NCBI RefSeq assembly: GCF_900538805.1
Contig: NZ_UPZP01000052.1
Coordinates: forward strand, 1 to 14,480
Direction of reading: 5' to 3'
DNA length: 14,480 nt
Source of the DNA: an uncultured Dialister sp.
Lineage (GTDB): Bacteria > Bacillota > Negativicutes > Veillonellales > Dialisteraceae
The stretch's first letter is position 1, and every line of letters begins with the position of its first letter. The notes beneath the pieces are model-generated. The model did not search any database and was not told where the DNA came from. It saw nothing but the letters and a program-made list of their open reading frames with translations. Below, in pieces: positions 6,476-13,501 of this stretch. Position numbers and translations under genes: made by a program.

Positions 6476-8053
6476 ATGAAACTTTTCCGCTGGGACACGC
6501 CCTGCCGGGCGTCGATGGTGTTTTCCTTCTTTCTGTCTCCCGCCGCCTGGTATACTTTTAAAATCGACCGCATGGGGGAGAAGGTGGCACAGGCAGGAAA
6601 TGATATCCTTTCGTTACAGGATGGAATGGTGCTGCTTCTTCTTTTCTTCCTTTTTGCGATAGTGCTTCCTCCCTTTGTGAGGTTCTGTCTTACCCTGCCC
6701 CGTGAGGGGCAAGAAAGCAGGGGAAGAGAATTCTTCCTGCCGGCATTCCTTTTCATGGCTCTCTGGCAGATGCCCTTCCTTTTGGCCCTGTACCCTGCGC
6801 CGGGCATGAATGATACCCTTTTTATGATGGAAAATCCCCTTTACGGAGGGGTGCAGTTTCCCTGGCTTTATTCTCTGGTCTACGGCTATGGCGCCTCTTT
6901 AGGTAAGCACATTTTTGGTACAAGGGAGCCGGTCATATTCATTTTCTCCTTCTGCCAGCTCCTGCTCTATGCCTACGGCCTTACAAGAATCGTATTTTGG
7001 GTGAAGGAAAGGTTTGGAAAAGAGCCGGCCCTTCCGCTTTATTTTTATTTCACATTTCTTCCCATGGTAGGAAATTATGGCATCGCTGCGGTGCGGGACG
7101 GCCTTTTTTCCCTTGCCCTGGCGGGTTCCATGGTGCTTATGGCAGAAGAAGCCTGGGGGAAAAAGGAATATGTCCTTTTCTTTCTGCTTTCACTTTCGCT
7201 CATGCTTCTTCGGAGCAACGGCCTTTTTATAGCGGCCCTTCTGTCGGTATGTTCTGCTTTTCTTAGAAAAAGCGGGAAAAAGGAAGCTGCCGTTTTTCTG
7301 CTCTGTGCCGTGGCGGCCATTGTTCCCGGGCGGCTTATACTTTCTTACCATGACTGGCAGCCCCTTTTTCAGGAGAGTATGGCCATACCGCTCCAGCAGA
7401 TGGGGCGGGTGCTGGTGATGGGAGGAGAACGAAGCGAAGAAACGGCGGTGCTCATGAATCATCTGCTGCCGGAGGACAAATGGAGGAAGAACTATTCCCC
7501 TGCCACCGTGGACTTTGTGAAATGGGACGATGATTTCAAAAGGAATGATTTGAATCGGGAAAAGGCTGATTTCCTTAAAGCTTGGGCGGATACGGGCCTT
7601 AAGAATCCAGGGCTTTATATGGAAGGCTGGATGACGGAAACCTATGCCCTGTGGAATCTGGACCCTCTGGAACATGGCGTGCAGTCCCGTTTCGGCTGGG
7701 CATTGTCCGATGAGAATACGATGCATATGGTGCCTTCGGACAATGATATGCTGGCTCTGGGAGACTTCCCCATGCCCTTCAGGCTGAAGTCGTTTCTTGG
7801 AGATTATACCTATTCCGGCAGCCGGTTCCTGGGAAGCGGGCTCTGCCTCTGGATGACCCTCTTCCTCTGCCTCCTCTTCCGGTGCGGCGGAAGGAAAAGA
7901 TTCATTCCGGCGGCGCTGCCCCTTCTGGCCAATACGCTTACCCTGCTTGTTTCCACGCCGGCCTCTGCGGTATTCCGGTATTCCTTTGCCTATGTGCCGG
8001 GGATTCCTATTCTCCTTATTCTTTTTCTTTTTGGGAAGGATAACCGCTGCTGA
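6476..8053 (+). CDS. DUF6020-type multi-pass membrane protein (second paralogue)
   Basis: 525 residues and clearly a diverged duplicate of the gene just upstream. Shared landmarks in the same order are LYPAPGMNDT (105-114, Asp113), AAVRD (204-208) matching SNVKD, RSNG (246-249), IPLQQMGRVLVMGG (304-317), YSPATVDFVKWDDDF (340-354), QSRFGWALSD (403-412) and a closing STPASAVFRY helix region (493-502). The loop His of the first copy (in TGQHTFIY) is not kept; the equivalent stretch is GGVQFPWLY (124-132). AGGAGG (6462-6467) 8 nt upstream fixes the start at 6476; an ATG 4 nt earlier is in a frame that closes quickly. Biochemical role unknown; a GT-C-like membrane glycosyltransferase is one possibility. 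Tight spacing implies co-transcription and perhaps a pair acting together. Confidence 0.82.
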   Translation: MKLFRWDTPCRASMVFSFFLSPAAWYTFKIDRMGEKVAQAGNDILSLQDGMVLLLLFFLFAIVLPPFVRFCLTLPREGQESRGREFFLPAFLFMALWQMPFLLALYPAPGMNDTLFMMENPLYGGVQFPWLYSLVYGYGASLGKHIFGTREPVIFIFSFCQLLLYAYGLTRIVFWVKERFGKEPALPLYFYFTFLPMVGNYGIAAVRDGLFSLALAGSMVLMAEEAWGKKEYVLFFLLSLSLMLLRSNGLFIAALLSVCSAFLRKSGKKEAAVFLLCAVAAIVPGRLILSYHDWQPLFQESMAIPLQQMGRVLVMGGERSEETAVLMNHLLPEDKWRKNYSPATVDFVKWDDDFKRNDLNREKADFLKAWADTGLKNPGLYMEGWMTETYALWNLDPLEHGVQSRFGWALSDENTMHMVPSDNDMLALGDFPMPFRLKSFLGDYTYSGSRFLGSGLCLWMTLFLCLLFRCGGRKRFIPAALPLLANTLTLLVSTPASAVFRYSFAYVPGIPILLILFLFGKDNRC

Positions 8054-8086
8054 TTTGCGTATTTCCATTTCATAAAGGAGCTTTCT

Positions 8087-10969
8087 ATGGAAAGATTAAA
8101 AAATACGGCCCAGTATGATGCCATCCATTCCGAAGGACCTACCCTGGTTATTGCGGGACCGGGAACGGGAAAGACTTATACCATCATCCAGCGGGTGCTT
8201 TACCTCATACGGGACAGGAAGGTGAAGCCGGAGCAGATTATGATTGTGACCTACACGGTGAAGGCGTCTAAGGAGCTCATGACAAGGCTCACCAATGAGC
8301 TGTCCCGGCAGGGCATTGAAACCAACCTCCATGAAATGTACATCGGCACTTTTCATCATATCTGCCGCCGGCTGTTGAAGGAATTTCGGGAATACACAAG
8401 GCTGGAGAGAAATTTCATTGAAACGGACCAGTTCGAACAGCAGTACATGGTGTATGAGCATTTGGCGGAATTTGAAAAGATTCCAAACTTTGAGATGGTG
8501 GTGCGGTCTTCCTATATTAACAGGGCCGAAGAGGAAGTGAAGGTGGCGCCGTGGAAGAGGTGCCGCACCATCTGCCAGTATGTGAACCGCCTGTCGGAAG
8601 AACTGATGAATCCGGAGGACATGACAAGGAGCGGTGATGAAAAAATCCGGGTGCTGGGCTGGATGATGATACGGTATGAAAAGCTGGCGAAGAAGAAGAA
8701 TTTCCTGGATTTCACCAAGCTCCAGACAGAAGCGTACTACATCCTTTCGGAAAAGGAAAACGTACGGCGCCGGGTGCTGGAGAAAATCAAGTATATTCTG
8801 GTGGATGAATACCAGGACACCAACTATATCCAGGAGCGGCTGGTGCAGCTTTTAGGCGGCAGGGAGAGGAACATCTTCGTGGTAGGTGACGATGACCAGA
8901 GCATTTACCGGTTCCGCGGCGCCACGGTGGCCAATATCCTGCAGTTTCCACAGCAATTCGGCGGCCGCTGCCATGTGATTACTCTTCACACCAATTACCG
9001 CTCCAATCAGGGCATCGTTTCCTTCTGCATGCACTGGATGGCCCAGCCCGACTGGTTTTCCTGGGAACGCATGGGCCGTCTCTACCGCTATCGAAAGGGC
9101 TTGGTGGAATCTGCCGGCGGAAAGGCGGCTGCTCCTTCGGTGGTGCGGATTACGGCGGAGGAAAATGACGCCCTTTTTGAAGACAGGGTGTGCGATTTCA
9201 TTGAAGAACTGAAAACGAGGGGCTGCATATCGGACTATAACCAGGTGGCACTGCTCTTTGATTCGGTGAAGGGCGATACCTCCATTCGCCTCCAATATGC
9301 CCTGGATAAAAGGCATATTGCCGTATATGCACCGCGGTCGGGCCACTTTTTTGAAAGAAAGGAAGTGGCCTGGTTCCTGGGATGCCTGCTTTATATGTTC
9401 TCCGCCATCCGGCGCAAACTGGGGCAGGACAGGGTGATGGATGAAACCGAGGGAATCCGGGGCACCTATGCTCTTTTCCTGTCCATGGCGGAAACCATGA
9501 TGGAGAAAAACGAGGAACTTGGCCGGTGGCTTCGTTCTATGAAGAGGAAAATAGAAAGAGAAAAGAAGCTTCCTGAAAATCTGCTTCCCATGGCCTACAA
9601 AATCCTGTCTTTCCCGCCCTTTTCCGGCTTTATCGACCAGGCGGGAAAGGGAGAATGCAATGAAGCCAGAAATCTCTCCTCCATGACCAGGCTCATCAGC
9701 CGCTTTGACTGCTTCATTGAAGAAAATCATGGTTACGGCAAGGAAACGCTGGAGGATGTATATACTTTCTTCTCCCGCTACCTGAGGCTCTGGTATGAAA
9801 ACGGGGTGGGGGAATATGAAGATGAAGAAGCCTATGCTCCCAAAGGACAGGTGTCCTTTCTCAATATTCACCAGTCCAAGGGACTGGAATATCCGGTGGT
9901 CATCGTGGCTTCCCTCCACGAAAATCCCAGGGGCGAGGATTCCCTTATTCCAAGGGTGGTGGAAAAGATGACAGGCCGCCGTTCCTATGAGCCCTACAGC
10001 GATATACGGGACTTTGATTTTCGAAGGAAGTACTATACCGCCTTTTCCCGGGCGGAAACGGTGCTGGCCCTGGCGTGCTGCATAAAAAAAGGAAAGCAGC
10101 CTTCCCCGGTCTTCCGGAAGCCCCTCTCCAGCCTGCCGGAATTTGACAGAAAGGAAATCAATTTCACAAAGCTTAAGTTCCGGCCCGTGGAAAAGGGTCA
10201 TTTCAAACCCCGTATTTCCTTCACCTCCCAGGTGGCGCTTTATGAGGAATGTCCCCTGAAGTACAAGCTCAGCCGGGTATACCGGTTTGCACCGGTGCGG
10301 GGACTCTCCCTTCTCTATGGCACCCTGGTTCATGAAACCATCGAAGATATCCACCGGGCGGTGATTTCCGGGCAGAAGGAAAGGCTTACGCCGGCCAATG
10401 TATACGCCTGGCTCATGGCGGACTACCAGGCCCTCTCCAAGGCGGAAAATACCTGGCTTTCTAAAAAGGAGCTGGACAGGGCTTTTGGGGAGGTGCTTGG
10501 ATATATTTCCTACCGCCAGGGGGACTGGTCCATGATACGGGAAGCGGAATATCCGCTGGAACTGGTGAAGGATGATTACATCCTAAACGGCACCATCGAC
10601 CTTCTCCAGAGCGGGAAAGGTTTGGTGGACATCATCGATTTCAAGACAGGCAGGAAGCCCGACCGGAAGAGTGACCTCTTTGCCAGGTACGAAAGCCAGC
10701 TCCAAATCTATGCCTACCTGGTGGAAAAGAAACTGAAAGCGCCGGTGGGAAAGCTTCTTCTTTATTTCACCGGAGAAGCGGAGGAGCCGCTGCTGGAGGT
10801 GGAAGGAAATCCGGAAAAGGTGGAAGAGCGGATGAAATCATTTGATAGAATTGCTCATCGCATCCTGGCAGAAGATTTCAACCACCGGAAGAAAATGGTG
10901 AACGGCAGGCTTCCGGAAAGCTGCCGCTTCTGTGAATGGAGGGCCTACTGCGAAAGAAAGGGGCCCTGA
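8087..10969 (+). CDS. UvrD-type helicase fused to Fe-S PD-(D/E)XK nuclease
   Basis: 960 residues. The N-terminal two-thirds is a superfamily 1A helicase: Q motif around Q9, Walker A GPGTGKT (24-30), Walker B VDEYQD (239-244), GDDDQSIYRFRGA (267-279), TNYRSN (302-307), HQSKGLEYPVV (595-605) and YTAFSRA (650-656). The C-terminal quarter is a RecB/AddB-type nuclease with H749, D838 in GTIDLL, D851-x-K853 in DFKTG and Q871 in QLQIY. Cys722, Cys946, Cys949 and Cys955 reproduce the C-Xn-CX2CX5C pattern that holds a 4Fe-4S cluster in AddB. All catalytic residues are present, so an active ATP-dependent helicase-nuclease in DNA end processing or repair is expected. Having both activities on one chain recalls the AdnA/AdnB layout rather than separate AddA and AddB. 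The start has AAAGGAG 6 nt upstream. It is the last gene of the operon, 33 bp after the second DUF6020 gene. Confidence 0.92.
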   Translation: MERLKNTAQYDAIHSEGPTLVIAGPGTGKTYTIIQRVLYLIRDRKVKPEQIMIVTYTVKASKELMTRLTNELSRQGIETNLHEMYIGTFHHICRRLLKEFREYTRLERNFIETDQFEQQYMVYEHLAEFEKIPNFEMVVRSSYINRAEEEVKVAPWKRCRTICQYVNRLSEELMNPEDMTRSGDEKIRVLGWMMIRYEKLAKKKNFLDFTKLQTEAYYILSEKENVRRRVLEKIKYILVDEYQDTNYIQERLVQLLGGRERNIFVVGDDDQSIYRFRGATVANILQFPQQFGGRCHVITLHTNYRSNQGIVSFCMHWMAQPDWFSWERMGRLYRYRKGLVESAGGKAAAPSVVRITAEENDALFEDRVCDFIEELKTRGCISDYNQVALLFDSVKGDTSIRLQYALDKRHIAVYAPRSGHFFERKEVAWFLGCLLYMFSAIRRKLGQDRVMDETEGIRGTYALFLSMAETMMEKNEELGRWLRSMKRKIEREKKLPENLLPMAYKILSFPPFSGFIDQAGKGECNEARNLSSMTRLISRFDCFIEENHGYGKETLEDVYTFFSRYLRLWYENGVGEYEDEEAYAPKGQVSFLNIHQSKGLEYPVVIVASLHENPRGEDSLIPRVVEKMTGRRSYEPYSDIRDFDFRRKYYTAFSRAETVLALACCIKKGKQPSPVFRKPLSSLPEFDRKEINFTKLKFRPVEKGHFKPRISFTSQVALYEECPLKYKLSRVYRFAPVRGLSLLYGTLVHETIEDIHRAVISGQKERLTPANVYAWLMADYQALSKAENTWLSKKELDRAFGEVLGYISYRQGDWSMIREAEYPLELVKDDYILNGTIDLLQSGKGLVDIIDFKTGRKPDRKSDLFARYESQLQIYAYLVEKKLKAPVGKLLLYFTGEAEEPLLEVEGNPEKVEERMKSFDRIAHRILAEDFNHRKKMVNGRLPESCRFCEWRAYCERKGP

Positions 10970-10973
10970 AAAG

Positions 10974-11013
10974 GCAATAAAAAAATCCCGCAGATCGCGG
11001 GATTTTTTATTGC
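10974..11013. terminator. Bidirectional terminator between helicase-nuclease and cstA
   Basis: A long, almost perfect inverted repeat with one bulged A: GCAAT, an A-run and ATCCCGC (to 10991), loop AGATC, then GCGGGAT, a T-run and ATTGC (to 11013). A-tract and T-tract lie on both sides of a GC-rich core, so it serves both convergent genes. Confidence 0.93.
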
Positions 11014-11029
11014 AGTAAAGAAAAACCGA

Positions 11030-12490
11030 TTAATTCAGTGTGGATTCCATGGTGCCGTCGCATTCTCTTTCTGCATCTTTTTTGAAGACCGTCTTCTTCA
11101 GGAAGAGGAAGAGGCATACAGCGCCGAATACGATGCCTGCGGGATAGGTGATGGAAGGATCCATCTGGAGGCCTTCCTTGGCCTGCAGGATGTAGGTGAA
11201 GGTAACTACGGACATGAAGGTGGCAGGAATGCAGGCCATGAGCCATGCATAGCGGTTAGCACACTGATGATAAAGGTAAACAGCACCGGTCCAGAGAACA
11301 ATCATAGCCAGGGTCTGGTTTGTCCAGGAGAAATAACGCCATACGATGTTGAAATCAATCTGGGAAAGGAGACCGCCAATGGCAAGCAGGGGAACAGCGA
11401 AGGCCAGACGTTTGGAAGTCTTCTGCTGGTCAATGTGGAACCAGTCGGACAGGGTGAGGCGGGCAGCGCGGAAAGCAGTGTCGCCGGAAGTGATGGGGCA
11501 GGCAATGACGCCAAGCATGGCAAGCACTGCACCGATGCCGGTACCCATGTAGCCTACGCAGATATCATAAACTGCGCCGCCGGGGCCGCCGGATTTCAGA
11601 ACAGCCTGCAGACCGCCGGTGCCGTCGAAGAAGGTAACGCCGGCTGCAGCCCAAATGAGGCAGATAATGCCTTCAGCCACCATGGCGCCGTAGAATACGG
11701 GACGGCCAAGACGTTCATCCTTCAGGCAGCGGGCCATGATAGGAGACTGGGTGGAATGGAAACCGGAAATCGCACCGCAGGCAACGGTGATGAACATGAG
11801 GGGCCAGATAGGAAGCTGGTGTTCACCGGGGTACAGATTGGCCAGAACCATTTCAGGCATTACATGGCCGCCAACGCCCATGAGCATGCCGCCGGCAATG
11901 CCCAGAGCCATGATGATAAGACAGATACCGAAAATCGGGTAGAAACGGGCGATAATCTTATCAATCGGAAGAAGGGTGGCCAGGAAATAGTAGGCAAGAA
12001 CCACCAGAAGCCAGGGGAGAACCTGCCAGCCGGTAAGCTTGGAAAGAAGCATGGCCGGGCCGGTCATGAATACGGTGCCTACCAGCACCAGGAGGATCAC
12101 AGAGAAGAAACGCATAATGGTGAGCATGGTGTGGCCCATATGGCAGCCAACAATTTCAGAAATACTGTGGCCGTCTTCGCGGATGGACATCATGCCGGAC
12201 AGGTAATCATGGACGCCGCCGGCAAAAATGGTTCCCAGCACAATCCAGAGATACACGGACGGACCCCAGAGAGCGCCGCCCAGGGCGCCGAAAATAGGAC
12301 CAAGGCCTGCAATGTTTAAAAGCTGGATGAGGAATACCTTCCAGGTAGGAAGGGGCATGTAGTCAACGCCGTCATTGTGGATGAGGGCAGGTGTCTTTCT
12401 GTCCGTCGGTCCAAAGAGTTTGTCCACTATGGATCCGTAAATAAAATAGCCGGCTATGAGGGCAGCCAGGGCAAGTAAGAAAGTAGTCAA
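11030..12490 (-). CDS. cstA: CstA-family carbon starvation transporter
   Basis: 486 residues, a multi-pass inner-membrane protein of the CstA family, whose studied members import peptides or pyruvate when preferred carbon runs out. Signatures include NIAGLGPIFGALGGALWGP (59-77), FAGGVHDY (89-96), ISGFHSTQSP (241-250), FFDGTGGL (287-294) and the ITSGDTAFRAAR region (333-344). It belongs to the shorter form of the family; the E. coli protein is about 700 residues. The start is TTG at 12490, chosen because AGGAGG (minus strand, 12498-12503) lies 7 nt upstream and no better ATG fits. The C-terminus is short and charged. It is monocistronic and convergent with the helicase-nuclease gene. A 19-bp palindrome 37 bp upstream may be a regulator site. 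Whether it carries pyruvate or peptides cannot be told here. Confidence 0.93.
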   Translation of the reverse strand: MTTFLLALAALIAGYFIYGSIVDKLFGPTDRKTPALIHNDGVDYMPLPTWKVFLIQLLNIAGLGPIFGALGGALWGPSVYLWIVLGTIFAGGVHDYLSGMMSIREDGHSISEIVGCHMGHTMLTIMRFFSVILLVLVGTVFMTGPAMLLSKLTGWQVLPWLLVVLAYYFLATLLPIDKIIARFYPIFGICLIIMALGIAGGMLMGVGGHVMPEMVLANLYPGEHQLPIWPLMFITVACGAISGFHSTQSPIMARCLKDERLGRPVFYGAMVAEGIICLIWAAAGVTFFDGTGGLQAVLKSGGPGGAVYDICVGYMGTGIGAVLAMLGVIACPITSGDTAFRAARLTLSDWFHIDQQKTSKRLAFAVPLLAIGGLLSQIDFNIVWRYFSWTNQTLAMIVLWTGAVYLYHQCANRYAWLMACIPATFMSVVTFTYILQAKEGLQMDPSITYPAGIVFGAVCLFLFLKKTVFKKDAERECDGTMESTLN

Positions 12491-12526
12491 GGAAATGCCT
12501 CCTTAAAAATCGGTAAAATGTGAATT

Positions 12527-12545
12527 TCCATGAAATATTCATGGA
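12527..12545. promoter_or_regulatory. Perfect palindrome upstream of cstA, candidate operator
   Basis: TCCATGAA-ATA-TTCATGGA is a perfect 8-bp inverted repeat with a 3-bp centre, 37 bp upstream of the cstA start codon. It has no T-tract on either side and is short for a terminator, so a dimeric DNA-binding regulator is a better guess. No convincing -35/-10 pair for cstA could be placed with it. Confidence 0.45.
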
Positions 12546-12995
12546 TTGTCTCAAGTAGTACAAATCATAAAGAATAGAGCCGCTATCCTATGGAATCCAT
12601 CTCCTCTCGTTTTGAAGCGTCATGACTATTTGTAATGGATGATTCACATTATGAGTATTGCTCATATACAATGCCATTTGCTTCTACTTCGTTGCTTCAC
12701 ACGCATAACAGAATACAACGAAAAAAAGAATTCGTCAATAGGGGAAATAGGATATACTCTTTTGAAATTGGAGAAAAATAAGAGTAACCGATTTCTGCTA
12801 TTCTTTGAAATAATACAAGCCCAATTTACTATGATTTTAAGTGATAATTCTATACAACCGACGCAGGCAGAAAATATTTTATATAATACATATATAAACA
12901 GTGGAAAAGAGGAAAGAAAAAGAAGGAGGGTACACATGAGACGGATATAGAAAGTATCCAATAGCTGCTATAGAAATATTATATAGCCAAGAAAG
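12546..12995. other. AT-rich gene-free island
   Basis: Between the cstA upstream region and the repeats near 13 kb the sequence is visibly richer in A/T than its neighbours, especially 12700-12990. Open frames of about 100 codons exist on both strands here, but neither has a ribosome binding site at its start or a recognisable domain. Small inverted repeats occur at 12650-12666 (TATGAG/CTCATA) and 12967-12987 (GCTATA/TATAGC). A TATAAT at 12882-12887 has only a poor -35. It may be a degraded gene or acquired sequence; I cannot assign it. Confidence 0.5.
12936..12950 (+). other. Four-codon mini reading frame with strong RBS
   Basis: ATG-AGA-CGG-ATA-TAG (Met-Arg-Arg-Ile-stop) follows a strong AAGGAGG (12923-12929) at 6-nt spacing. 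It could be a very short leader peptide, the relic start of a lost gene, or chance. AGA and CGG are both arginine codons. No gene follows for about 550 nt. Confidence 0.3.
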
Positions 12996-13004
12996 GCCAT
13001 TTTC

Positions 13005-13027
13005 TGGTTCCTTGGTTCATGGTTCCT
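13005..13027. repeat. Short tandem repeat TGGTTC(C/A)
   Basis: Three consecutive units, TGGTTCCT, TGGTTCA and TGGTTCCT, at the right border of the AT-rich island. No gene is associated. Confidence 0.5.
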
Positions 13028-13062
13028 AGGGAAGAAACATTGGCGGCGAGGGTGAGAAGTGG

Positions 13063-13076
13063 TAAAGTATAAAGTA
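13063..13076. repeat. Two copies of the heptamer TAAAGTA
   Basis: TAAAGTA occurs twice in direct tandem, followed by AAGG and then at once by the GAA-triloop hairpin at 13081. Two copies alone could be chance; it is listed because the same gene-free stretch carries other 7-9 bp tandems. Confidence 0.35.
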
Positions 13077-13080
13077 AAGG

Positions 13081-13093
13081 AGGGCGAAGCCCT
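13081..13093. repeat. GAA-triloop mini-hairpin
   Basis: AGGGC-GAA-GCCCT has a 5-bp perfect stem closed by C-GAA-G. The core GCGAAGC is the same as in the hairpin at 13246-13258 and nearly the same as in that at 4583-4597. Confidence 0.55.
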
Positions 13094-13135
13094 GAGGAAT
13101 ACCGAAAATTTGAGAAAAGAACTGACGCCCCTATC

Positions 13136-13192
13136 CTCCGTCACCTGCGGCGCCACCCCCTTCCTATGGAAGGGGGCTCTGGCACTCCGTCA
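13136..13192. repeat. MITE/REP-like hairpin element with flanking direct repeats
   Basis: A 57-bp unit bounded by identical CTCCGTCA octamers (13136-13143 and 13185-13192). Inside, CCCCCTTCC (13156-13164) pairs perfectly with GGAAGGGGG (13168-13176) across loop TAT, and outer GCC/GGC words extend the fold. No T-tract follows, so it is not a normal terminator. The plan resembles small non-coding repeats scattered between genes in clostridial-type genomes. Confidence 0.55.
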
Positions 13193-13221
13193 TATACCAC
13201 TTGCGACACAAAATAAAATCC

Positions 13222-13272
13222 CGTGACGCTGACTTTATAAACATTGCCGCGAAGCGGCTATCCACAACCCTC
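13222..13272. repeat. Structured intergenic repeat, copy 2
   Basis: It starts CGTGACGCTGACT and ends TCCACAACCCTC, matching the flanks of the copy at 4532-4583. The central hairpin is GCCGC-GAA-GCGGC (13246-13258), a different stem from the other copy yet still perfectly palindromic. A further partial match (GCGATACCAC at 13329-13338) follows downstream. Confidence 0.65.
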
Positions 13273-13305
13273 TGAACCCTCTGAACCCTTTGAACCTTCT
13301 GAACC
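13270..13305. repeat. 9-bp tandem repeat, four units of YTYTGAACC
   Basis: CTCTGAACC, CTCTGAACC, CTTTGAACC and TTCTGAACC run in tandem directly after copy 2 of the structured repeat, with CGAACC trailing. The same nonamer occurs once after copy 1 (4656-4664), so the two motifs travel together. Confidence 0.7.
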
Positions 13306-13381
13306 CGAACCGCAGAACGGCTTCAATGGCGATACCACGCCCTTTGAACCATTATTTCCTAAAAAATATATAAAAAATTAT

Positions 13382-13410
13382 TTGACAGGCCTATCAGAAA
13401 AGGTTATAAT
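13382..13410 (+). promoter_or_regulatory. Strong promoter of the rplM-rpsI operon
   Basis: Perfect TTGACA (13382-13387) and TATAAT (13405-13410) are separated by 17 bp. The 30 bp upstream are almost pure A/T, consistent with an UP element, as expected for ribosomal protein transcription. Confidence 0.93.
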
Positions 13411-13416
13411 ACTCCT

Positions 13417-13501
13417 TGTGAGATTTGTCCGGAAACCACTAGCCCCGGAGGATGGACGATGTCTTGCGGTTCTGTTTTTTATTCAGGAGGAATCATTTAT
13501 A
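13417..13501 (+). promoter_or_regulatory. Structured rplM 5' leader, candidate L13 autoregulatory RNA
   Basis: About 85 nt of leader separates the promoter from rplM. TTGTCC (13425-13430) can pair with GGACGA (13454-13459), with one wobble, while AACC (13434-13437) inside that hairpin can pair with GGTT (13468-13471) outside it, giving a possible pseudoknot. An alternative CCGG/CCGG pairing (13429-13432, 13445-13448) also exists. L13 leader RNAs are known in Firmicutes; I could not match the family consensus from memory, so this is a candidate. AGGAGG is at 13485-13490, an unusually long 11 nt from the start. Confidence 0.45.

Noticed and set aside
8852..10354. 500-codon minus-strand frame inside the helicase-nuclease gene
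   Set aside because: The plus-strand gene has all helicase motifs across this stretch; the antisense product has no recognisable domain or start signal.
11267..12319. 350-codon plus-strand frame inside cstA
   Set aside because: Shadow frame opposite an unmistakable CstA protein; Gly/Asn/His-rich and without motifs.
12639..12961. Overlapping 103- and 99-codon frames on opposite strands
   Set aside because: No ribosome binding site at either start, no recognisable domain, and both could arise by chance in AT-rich DNA.
13136..13280. Possible CRISPR array from the short repeats
   Set aside because: Units are 7-9 bp without unique spacers of regular length, and no cas gene is present.
13244..13501. 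N-terminal extension of L13
   Set aside because: It would run through the repeat, the promoter and the leader; L13 normally starts at the MKTTFMA methionine.
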